Shown in pieces: positions 7,448 through 12,235 of a DNA stretch of 17,475 nucleotides (positions within the stretch are counted from its first letter, which is position 1; each line of letters opens with the position of its first letter). Source of the DNA: Bacillota bacterium (GTDB lineage: Bacteria; Bacillota; Clostridia; Peptostreptococcales; Anaerovoracaceae); contig JAEEIC010000040.1 of assembly GCA_016281165.1 (NCBI GenBank), forward strand, positions 1-17,475, given 5' to 3'. A model generated the notes under the pieces. It was not told where the DNA came from. It did no database searches and saw only the letters and a list, made by a program, of their open reading frames with translations. The translations under genes were made by a program, and so were the position numbers.

Positions 7448-8510
7448 TGTCTATAAGAAGAGGATAGAGGCCGTAAGGCAGGCCTTCGACAAGCTGGAGA
7501 TAGACGCTCTCCTGCTCACCGGCATATATAACATCAGTTATATAACAGGAACGAGGGGCGACGATCTCAATATACTGATCACCAAAGACCGCGCTTTCGT
7601 CATCACCGACTTCCGCTACAGGGAGATGGCGCAGGCCCTCACCTGGCTGGAGTACTTCGAGACCAACGCCAAAAAGCCCTTCACCGAGCTCCTCAAAGAA
7701 GTTCCTTTCACCACCCTGGGAGTAGAGAAGGACAACATCACCCTGGGACGCTTCCTCGCCGCAAAAGACGCTCTTCCGGACAGGAAGCTCGTCGCCGTCA
7801 GCGGCATAGTGGAAGCCCTGAGGACCGTCAAGGATGAGGACGAGCAGCGGAGGATCGCCGCCGCCGAAAGGCTGGGGGACGAGGCCTTCTCTCACATGCT
7901 GGGCTTCATAAAGGGCGGGCTCACCGAGGCCGAGGTCGCGGCGGAGCTCGAGCATTACCTGAGATCCCACGGCGCCTCGGGGCTCTCGTTCAGCACCATC
8001 GCGGTATCAGGTCCCAACAGCTCCTATCCGCACGGAGTGCCGGGCCTCAGGAAGCTTCAGAACGGTGATTTTCTCACTCTCGACTTCGGCTGTGTCCTGA
8101 ACGGCTACTGCTCGGATATGACCAGGACGGTCGCCATCGGCCAGCCCTCAGACGAGATGAGGAAGGTCTACGACACCGTCCTCAGGGCCCAGCTCAACGC
8201 CTGCGAAAAGATCCGCGCCGGTCTCACCGGCATACAGTGCGACGCCTTCGCCAGAGACGTCATCGAGGAAGCCGGCTACGGCCCGTACTTCGGCCACAGC
8301 CTCGGCCACGGCCTGGGCCTGCAGGTCCACGAGGAGCCCCGCTTCTCGACGGTCTGGGACAAGGTGATCCCCGAGGACAGCGTGGTCTCGATAGAGCCCG
8401 GCGTCTATCTTCCCGGCAGATTCGGAGTAAGAATTGAGGACTTGGCAATAATCAAGGCGGATGGTATAATAAATCTTGCGTGTTCGCCGAAAGGGCTTAT
8501 AATGCTTTAG
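7440..8510 (+). CDS. Xaa-Pro aminopeptidase (M24 family)
   Basis: A 356-residue creatinase/prolidase-type metallopeptidase, cytoplasmic, that removes residues before proline or splits X-Pro dipeptides. Residues 1-125 form the N-terminal creatinase domain (GTRGDDLNILITKD, DFRYREMA). The pita-bread catalytic domain has all five expected metal ligands: D215 and D226 (LDFGCVLNGYCSDMTRT), H290 (GHGLGLQVHE), E319 (SIEPGVYLPG) and E333 (VRIEDL). Length matches the short PepQ/YqhT-like forms rather than the longer E. coli PepP. It overlaps the YlbF-family gene by 8 bases. The last 25 codons are unusually AT-rich because they carry the efp promoter. In Bacillus subtilis the homolog yqhT likewise precedes efp. 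Exact substrate preference cannot be read from sequence. Confidence 0.93.
   Translation: MSDVYKKRIEAVRQAFDKLEIDALLLTGIYNISYITGTRGDDLNILITKDRAFVITDFRYREMAQALTWLEYFETNAKKPFTELLKEVPFTTLGVEKDNITLGRFLAAKDALPDRKLVAVSGIVEALRTVKDEDEQRRIAAAERLGDEAFSHMLGFIKGGLTEAEVAAELEHYLRSHGASGLSFSTIAVSGPNSSYPHGVPGLRKLQNGDFLTLDFGCVLNGYCSDMTRTVAIGQPSDEMRKVYDTVLRAQLNACEKIRAGLTGIQCDAFARDVIEEAGYGPYFGHSLGHGLGLQVHEEPRFSTVWDKVIPEDSVVSIEPGVYLPGRFGVRIEDLAIIKADGIINLACSPKGLIML
8442..8470 (+). promoter_or_regulatory. SigA-type promoter for efp, inside the peptidase gene
   Basis: TTGGCA (8442-8447), a 17-base spacer, then TATAAT (8465-8470), preceded by TG to give an extended -10 (TGGTATAAT). The expected start is near 8477, giving an efp leader of about 137 bases. 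The promoter lies within the last codons of the upstream peptidase gene and makes its sequence locally AT-rich. Confidence 0.75.
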
Positions 8511-8513
8511 TGT

Positions 8514-8580
8514 GGCGCATCGCAAGCGCCTGAAAACGAACGCGAAAGGACGACGCGGCAGCCCGAAGGGGGTCCCGTCC
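8514..8580 (+). other. Structured efp 5' leader (two hairpins)
   Basis: GGCGC (8514-8518) pairs with GCGCC (8526-8530). A second hairpin joins GGACG (8548-8552) to CGTCC (8576-8580), with inner GG/CC and CCC-GAA-GGG pairs. No T-run follows, so neither is an intrinsic terminator. No known riboswitch motif was recognised. Confidence 0.4.
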
Positions 8581-8614
8581 GCAGCAAAGATCAAATCATC
8601 TACGGAGGATAAAT

Positions 8615-9175
8615 ATGGTATACGCAAGTGATTTCAGAAACGGCAAGACCTTCATCATGAACGGCGATCCCTGTGTCGTCGTGGAGTTCCAGCACGTAAA
8701 GCCCGGCAAGGGCGCCGCTTTCGTGCGCACCAAGTACAGGAACATCCTGACCGGAGCCACCAGAGAAGAGGCCTTCAGCCCCAACGACAAGTTCGAGGAC
8801 GCCATCATCGAGACCAAGAAGATGCAGTATCTCTACAGTGACGGAGAACTGTATTATTTCATGGATCCCGAGAACTACGACCAGATCCCCCTGGCCGCCG
8901 AGCAGGTCGAGGACGCCATCAAGTGGATGCGCGAGAACGACATGGCCACCGTCAGGTTCTTCCAGGGCAACGCCTTCTCCGTCGCCGCTGAGGATTTCGT
9001 GGATCTTGAGGTCGTCGACTGCGAGCCGGGCGTCAAGGGCAACACCGCCACCAACGTGACCAAGGCCGCCACCGTCGAGACCGGCGCCGTCGTACAGGTA
9101 CCCATCTTCATCGAGGCCGGAGAGAAGATCCGCATCGATACCCGCGAGGGCGGAAAGTACATCGGCAGGGCATAA
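8615..9175 (+). CDS. efp: Translation elongation factor P
   Basis: A 186-residue EF-P, the factor that rescues ribosomes stalled at polyproline stretches. All three beta-barrel domains are present at normal length. The loop that enters the peptidyl-transferase centre is KPGKGAAF, with the tip lysine at K32, as in Bacillus subtilis EF-P where this Lys is 5-aminopentanolylated; E. coli-type modification uses the equivalent Lys34. Other family blocks are FRNGKTF at the N-terminus, NDKFEDA, and the C-terminal signature GDTAT-like KGNTATNVTKAATVETGAVVQVPIFI. GGAGG at 8604-8608 is a good ribosome binding site. It has its own promoter and a ~137-base leader, so it can be expressed apart from the upstream peptidase. 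mltG follows after 3 bases. Confidence 0.97.
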   Translation: MVYASDFRNGKTFIMNGDPCVVVEFQHVKPGKGAAFVRTKYRNILTGATREEAFSPNDKFEDAIIETKKMQYLYSDGELYYFMDPENYDQIPLAAEQVEDAIKWMRENDMATVRFFQGNAFSVAAEDFVDLEVVDCEPGVKGNTATNVTKAATVETGAVVQVPIFIEAGEKIRIDTREGGKYIGRA

Positions 9176-9178
9176 GCC

Positions 9179-10309
9179 GTGAGCAGAAAGAAAAAAAACA
9201 GAGACGAAGATCAGGTCGACCGCGGAAGGAGCATAGGCGGCATAATCGCCCTTGTCATCTTCCTCGCGGTCGTGATAGGGATCGGTTCCCTTATAATGAA
9301 GGGGATCAACAAGGTCAACTATTACAAGAACTTCAACGAGGCATACAAGCCGGGCGACGATACCCAGATCGAGTTCACGATCAAGAGGGGAGAGTCTTAC
9401 AACAGCTTCGCCGAGAGGCTGATGGTCGAGGGCGTCATCGAGGATAAGGACATCTTCATCATGAAGACCAAGCTCCTCGGCCTGGGACCCAGCTATCAGG
9501 CGGGCGATTTCGTGCTGTCTCCCTCCATGACCATGGAGGAGATAATGGCCCAGCTGCAGGACGCCCACAGGGAGACCGTGCGCTTCACCATCCCCGAGGG
9601 CTACACCATAGTGCAGACGGCGGAAAAGCTCGCGGCCGACGGCTTCATCTCCAGCCCCGAGAGCTTCTACGACGCTCTGGAGAACTACAACAGCGACTTC
9701 CACTGGTTCCTGCTCGATCTTGAGGAACAGTATCAGGATCCGCAGAAAAAGATCTCGGCCGTCGTCAATAAATACGAGGGCTTCCTCTTCCCGGACACCT
9801 ATGAGATCTATAAGGGCAGCGGCCCCAAGATCATCATCGGCAAGTTCTTCGACCGTTTCGAGCAGATCTTCACGGACGAGATGAAGGACGCCATGGACGA
9901 GAGGGGCCTGACTGTCCAGGAGGTCGTGACCATCGCCAGCCTGATCGAACGCGAGTGCAGGGACGACGCGGAAAGGCCTCTGGTCGCCAGCGTCATCTAC
10001 AACCGCCTCGAGCAGGACATGAACCTTGAGCTCGACTGCGCGATACAGTACATCCTGGGCGATCCCAAGGTTGGGCTCACGTATTCGGATCTGGAGATCG
10101 AAAGTCCCTACAACGTCTACCAGAACAAGGGGCTCCCTCCCGGGCCCATAGCCAGCCCCGGCCTTGCCAGCATAAAGGCGGCTCTCTTCCCGGAGGATAC
10201 GAAGTACCTCTACTACGTGCTCAAATCGCAGAGCGCGGTGACTCACAATTTCGCGGAGACTTATAAAGAGTTCCTCAAGTACAAGGATCAGTATAAGGCG
10301 ACTCCGTAA
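9179..10309 (+). CDS. mltG: Endolytic transglycosylase MltG (YceG-like)
   Basis: A 376-residue membrane-anchored lytic transglycosylase that cleaves nascent peptidoglycan strands and sets glycan length. A basic cytoplasmic N-terminus (SRKKKN) precedes one membrane helix at about 19-40. A LysM-like region (FTIKRGESYNSFAERL, 66-81) and the YceG domain follow, with KYEGFLFPDTYEI, the catalytic segment IASLIERE in which E257 matches the E. coli catalytic Glu218, VASVIYNRL, SPYNVYQNKGLPPGPIASPG and the C-terminal HNFAETYKEF. The start is GTG, 3 bases after the efp stop; no in-frame ATG exists before the membrane helix, so GTG is preferred, with AGGG at about 9167-9170 as a weak ribosome binding site. 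It ends the upstream transcription unit: a clear terminator follows. Confidence 0.94.
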   Translation: MSRKKKNRDEDQVDRGRSIGGIIALVIFLAVVIGIGSLIMKGINKVNYYKNFNEAYKPGDDTQIEFTIKRGESYNSFAERLMVEGVIEDKDIFIMKTKLLGLGPSYQAGDFVLSPSMTMEEIMAQLQDAHRETVRFTIPEGYTIVQTAEKLAADGFISSPESFYDALENYNSDFHWFLLDLEEQYQDPQKKISAVVNKYEGFLFPDTYEIYKGSGPKIIIGKFFDRFEQIFTDEMKDAMDERGLTVQEVVTIASLIERECRDDAERPLVASVIYNRLEQDMNLELDCAIQYILGDPKVGLTYSDLEIESPYNVYQNKGLPPGPIASPGLASIKAALFPEDTKYLYYVLKSQSAVTHNFAETYKEFLKYKDQYKATP

Positions 10310-10386
10310 CTGCAGCTTGACAGATCGATATGGTTCAAAGCGTCCCCCGGGGGGCGGCTCCGCGGCCGTCCTTCGGGCAGGAGATA

Positions 10387-10422
10387 AAAGGGCTGTTCGG
10401 TTTGAACAGTCCTTTGTTTTTT
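10387..10422 (+). terminator. Intrinsic terminator after mltG
   Basis: A 12-base stem (10387-10398 with 10404-10415; one G:T pair), a 5-base loop GGTTT, then G and six T (10417-10422). This is the only good stem-plus-T-run in the window. Its right arm and T-run are also the -35 and spacer of the next promoter. Confidence 0.9.
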
Positions 10423-10430
10423 GGTATAAT
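10402..10430 (+). promoter_or_regulatory. Strong promoter P1 driving the non-coding region
   Basis: TTGAAC (10402-10407), 17-base spacer, TATAAT (10425-10430) with an upstream TG giving the extended -10 TGGTATAAT. The expected start is near 10437. It is nested inside the mltG terminator and directs transcription to the right, into the structured non-coding stretch and then the Asp23-nusB-xse-isp operon. Confidence 0.75.
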
Positions 10431-10446
10431 ACATAGTGGGTGTATG

Positions 10447-10489
10447 TGAGGTCAGCTGACTGACACAGCGGCTTTCTGCAGGCGCCTCA
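10447..10489 (+). other. RNA 5' domain: closing stem with two hairpins
   Basis: TGAG(G) at 10447-10451 pairs with (C)CTCA at 10485-10489. Inside are GTCAG-ctga-CTGAC (10451-10464) and GCGG-cttt-CTGC (10468-10479), both with four-base loops. GACTGAC (10458-10464) is also complementary to 10917-10923, so an alternative long-range pairing is possible. Confidence 0.5.
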
Positions 10490-10493
10490 TCGC

Positions 10494-10737
10494 GCGGATC
10501 TTAAAAGCCTCGTAGCAGCATGTTCTTCGCCGTCATACGCATGCCTTCAGGGACACGCTCCCGCTCAGCGCGGGTGCCCCGAGCGGACACTAAGCTCTGT
10601 CTTCGCCTGCGGCTCGCCAATCACTAAGTGCCGCGACCCGCGATGGTCCCTTCAGGCAGCGTATGCCGGCTCGGACAATAGGAGCTCAAGCAGATCGTAA
10701 AAAGAGCCGGATCGGCCTTTGAGCGATCTTAATCCGC
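10494..10737 (+). other. RNA central multibranch domain
   Basis: GCGGA (10494-10498) pairs with TCCGC (10733-10737) and closes two branches. Branch one is a 22-bp interrupted helix: 10529-10532/10667-10670, 10534-10540/10659-10665, 10542-10546/10654-10658 and 10549-10554/10646-10651; a small TC/TC internal loop and single-base irregularities separate the blocks. It encloses ~90 bases with further small hairpins, for example CCCGC-GCGGG at 10560-10574. Branch two is a hairpin: AGATCG (10692-10697) with CGATCT (10724-10729), and inside it AAAG-a-GCCG with CGGC-CTTT. The nesting is self-consistent, which supports a real RNA fold. Confidence 0.6.
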
Positions 10738-10745
10738 AGAACGGT

Positions 10746-10867
10746 CATTGCCGCAGATAAAGGTTGCTTGTTTCAATGGGACAGGCGATCACCAACATTT
10801 TGACGAAATTTCATCGAGATAGTTGGTAATTGATCGTCGGCGTTGCAGAGATAAAGCCTGGCAGCCG
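10746..10867 (+). other. RNA linker hairpins, two with AGATAAAG loops
   Basis: CATTG (10746-10750) pairs with CAATG (10774-10778). CGATCA-CCAAC (10786-10796) pairs with GTTGG-taat-TGATCG (10822-10836), an 11-bp helix with a four-base bulge. CGGC-gt-TGC (10838-10846) pairs with GCAGCCG (10861-10867). The octamer AGATAAAG occurs in the loop regions of the first and third (10755-10762 and 10849-10856). Confidence 0.5.
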
Positions 10868-10870
10868 GAA

Positions 10871-10879
10871 TGATATAAT
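10871..10879 (+). promoter_or_regulatory. Possible internal promoter P2 (extended -10)
   Basis: TGATATAAT is a perfect extended -10 element in an unpaired, AT-rich linker. No -35 is found at the correct spacing. If active it would start near 10886 and make a ~560-base RNA, or a shorter leader for the downstream operon. Confidence 0.35.
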
Positions 10880-10916
10880 AAAACATCAGCATAAGCATCG
10901 ATCTTCTGCGAATACA

Positions 10917-11038
10917 GTCAGTCTGACCGGCGTGTGGGTGTGTCTAAGAGGCTATGACTTCCGACTCACCCGATAATTACCAACACAACGAACTTAAAAT
11001 AGTCATTTTGTTGGCATTACGATGTCCCGGAGACTGAC
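10917..11038 (+). other. RNA three-way junction domain
   Basis: GTCAGTCT (10917-10924) pairs perfectly with AGACTGAC (11031-11038), continued by CCGG (10927-10930) with CCGG (11027-11030). Inside are two hairpins: GGGTGTGTC (10936-10944) with GACTCACCC (10963-10971), 8 of 9 pairs; and TAAT-ta-CCAACA (10974-10985) with TGTTGG-c-ATTA (11009-11019). Confidence 0.55.
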
Positions 11039-11042
11039 CGCG

Positions 11043-11161
11043 ATCTGTGACCAGTCCGTACTGTGCTGATCGGACATCACTGATTACGCAGTTAGCGGCA
11101 GGCGCATGGACAAGTCCTATGTGCGGGTGATGTCACTCGTTTCTTCGCATGGCTCCGAAGA
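11043..11161 (+). other. RNA hairpins between the junction and the 3' domain
   Basis: ATC-t-GTGA-cca-GTCCG (11043-11058) pairs with CGGAC-a-TCAC-t-GAT (11071-11084). CGCA..GGA (11103-11110) pairs with TCC..TGCG (11115-11125) around a CAAG loop. TCTTCG (11141-11146) pairs with CGAAGA, ending at 11161. Confidence 0.4.
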
Positions 11162-11173
11162 GCGCATGTCGGA

Positions 11174-11434
11174 GGGGCGTCTGTAAGCAAGGTATCTGCG
11201 AGCGAAGCGAGGGTAAGGCGGGACGGTCCGCCTTAGCCGCGTCCTGTTCGAGACGGGTGCCGGCTGTAGGCACCCGGCGAGGCACGGGGCGTGCCCGAGC
11301 AAGTGAAGAAGAGACCGTATGCTTACAAGCCCCGCAGACCCGCGCGATGAGGTGTCTGCGAAAAAACGCGGTCGGGAGAATATGGCATGCAGACGCATGT
11401 CCTTATCGCGACGGACCGGCGGCAGGATCTGCCG
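11174..11434 (+). other. RNA 3' domain: long-range stem plus hairpins
   Basis: GGGGC (11174-11178) pairs with GCCCC (11329-11333), and TGTAAGCA (11182-11189) with TGCTTACA (11320-11327). The stem encloses three perfect hairpins: TAAGGCGG/CCGCCTTA (11214-11235), CGGGTGCC/GGCACCCG (11254-11276) and GGCACG/CGTGCC (11281-11295). After it come CGCAGAC/GTCTGCG (11333-11360, followed by six A), GGCATGC-agac-GCATGTC (11384-11401) and CGGCAG-gat-CTGCCG (11420-11434). Confidence 0.6.
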
Positions 11435-11455
11435 GCTGTGATCGTCAGAAAAAAT

Positions 11456-11462
11456 AGGGGGT
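11456..11462 (+). promoter_or_regulatory. Ribosome binding site of the Asp23-family gene
   Basis: AGGGGGT lies 6 bases before a TTG codon at 11469. It decides the start: no ATG or GTG exists upstream in frame, and the next in-frame ATG (11523) would cut off the conserved N-terminal segment. Confidence 0.7.
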
Positions 11463-11468
11463 CCGGAT

Positions 11469-11807
11469 TTGGCTGAGAAAAAGAGAAAAGACATATCCGA
11501 CCAGATAATCGCGCTGGCGGCCATGAAGGCGGTGCTCTCCACCGAGGGGGTATCCGAGATGGTCGATACCGGTGATACCATGAGCTTCAGCAAGCTCCTG
11601 GGGCTGGAGAGCGGCCTGCTGAAGGGCATAAAGATACAAAAAGCGGGCGAGGGGCTGGAGGTGGACGTGGCCCTGAACGTGAAGTTCGGCACTCCCATCC
11701 CCCAGACCGCGTGGAACATACAGGAGAACGTCAGGAACAGGATAGAAGCCTTCGCGGACACACCGGTAGTGAAGGTCGACGTGCACATAGCCGGTGTGAC
11801 CAGGTGA
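11469..11807 (+). CDS. Asp23/Gls24 family protein (YqhY-like)
   Basis: A 112-residue Asp23/Gls24-family protein. The family pattern is seen in SDQIIALAAMKAVLSTEGVSEM (about 10-31; helix, then the AxxxxGV turn), the central IKIQKAGEGLEVDVALNVKFGTPIPQTAWNIQENVRNRIE beta-helix core, and the closing VVKVDVHIAGV strand. Position directly before nusB matches yqhY of Bacillus subtilis, which is linked to control of acetyl-CoA carboxylase activity; accB and accC, its partners there, are absent here, so the role may differ. Start is TTG at 11469, supported by AGGGGGT. It is the first gene after the ~1-kb structured region, with no terminator between them. Confidence 0.88.
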   Translation: MAEKKRKDISDQIIALAAMKAVLSTEGVSEMVDTGDTMSFSKLLGLESGLLKGIKIQKAGEGLEVDVALNVKFGTPIPQTAWNIQENVRNRIEAFADTPVVKVDVHIAGVTR

Positions 11808-11818
11808 TCGGAGAAAAA

Positions 11819-12235
11819 ATGCGCAGGACAGTTGCCAGAGAGAAGCTCATGCTGCTGATATTCCAGATGGAGGCCCAGCAGGACCGCTCTGAGGAGGCCA
11901 TCGGGACCTTCAAGAGCTTTTACATGGAGGATCAGGACCAGGTCGAATATTTCGACGCCGTGCTCAAAAGATACCTCGAGAACTCAAAGGAGATCGACGA
12001 GATCATAGAGAACGGGTCCAGCGGCTGGCATCTCGGCCGCATGGCCAGGGTGGACCTCGCGGTCTTAAGGCTGGCCGTGACCGAGATCTGCTTCATGGAG
12101 GGCGAGAAGGAGAGCCTCAGGGCTCCCGCCGGCGCCGCCATCAACGAGGCCGTGAACCTCGCCAAGAAGTTCGGCTCCGAGGACTCCGGAAAGTTCGTCA
12201 ACGGCGTGCTGGGCAAGATCGCAAGGAGCAGATGA
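11819..12235 (+). CDS. nusB: Transcription antitermination factor NusB
   Basis: A 138-residue all-helical NusB, which with NusE (S10) binds boxA RNA and promotes rRNA transcription antitermination. The N-terminus RRTVAREKLMLLIFQME matches the Arg-rich RNA-binding helix of the family, and the C-terminus has LGRMARVDLAVLRLAVTEICF, AAINEAVNLAKKFGSEDSGKFVNGVLGKIA, the strongest family signature. The reading frame is open upstream to 11711, but that part overlaps the Asp23-family gene and is not NusB-like; ATG 11819, with GGAG at 11810-11813, is chosen. It overlaps the next gene (ATGATGA), implying coupling. Confidence 0.95.
   Translation: MRRTVAREKLMLLIFQMEAQQDRSEEAIGTFKSFYMEDQDQVEYFDAVLKRYLENSKEIDEIIENGSSGWHLGRMARVDLAVLRLAVTEICFMEGEKESLRAPAGAAINEAVNLAKKFGSEDSGKFVNGVLGKIARSR

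Larger units (their letters stand above)
10437..11450 (+). ncRNA. Candidate large structured non-coding RNA or giant structured leader
   Basis: About 1 kb without a credible protein gene, starting at promoter P1. By-eye folding gives a consistent nested set of helices: a 5' domain (10447-10489), a central multibranch domain (10494-10737), hairpins at 10746-10778, 10786-10836 and 10838-10867, a three-way junction (10917-11038), hairpins at 11043-11084, 11103-11125 and 11141-11161, a long-range stem enclosing three hairpins (11174-11333), and 3' hairpins to 11434. No intrinsic terminator follows before the Asp23-family gene, so the RNA may be processed from the operon transcript or act as its leader. 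I found none of the signatures of tmRNA, RNase P RNA, 6S, SRP RNA, group I/II introns or common riboswitches. The neighbourhood resembles that of OLE RNA, but identity is unproven. Both ends are estimates. Confidence 0.62.

Noticed and set aside
7526..7548. AT-rich TATATAAC/TTATATAAC repeat near the start of the peptidase gene as a promoter
   Set aside because: No -35 box at the right distance; it encodes the conserved YNISYITG segment.
10316..10326. CTTGACAGATC, also at 5421-5431, looking like a -35 TTGACA
   Set aside because: Neither copy has a -10 at 16-18 bases. An 11-base match twice after gene ends may be chance.
10343..10378. C/G runs and short palindromes after mltG as a terminator
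   Set aside because: No T-run follows; the clear terminator is the next hairpin at 10387-10422.
11239..11258. tRNA T-arm-like GTTCGAGAC
   Set aside because: The flanking stem is imperfect, no matching acceptor, D or anticodon arm fits, and the right side belongs to the stronger CGGGTGCC/GGCACCCG hairpin.
11333..11366. CGCAGAC/GTCTGCG hairpin followed by six A as a terminator
   Set aside because: On the + strand the run is A, not T; on the - strand the T-run would precede the stem. It is better read as part of the RNA fold.
10437..11450. tmRNA, RNase P RNA, 6S, SRP RNA, group I or II intron, T-box or common riboswitch
   Set aside because: None of their signatures was found: no T-arm with CCA-type 3' end and tag frame, no RNase P core GAGGAAAGTC, no SRP GGAAGCA loop, no domain V, no TGGNACCGCG.
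11149..11457. A 102-residue + strand open frame inside the non-coding region
   Set aside because: Arg/Cys/Gly-rich translation of hairpin arms, no ribosome binding site before its ATG, no known family, and it coincides with the densest RNA structure.
11117..11788. A 223-residue - strand open frame across the non-coding region and the Asp23-family gene
   Set aside because: It is antisense to a clear gene for half its length and has no recognisable domain; no - strand promoter was seen.
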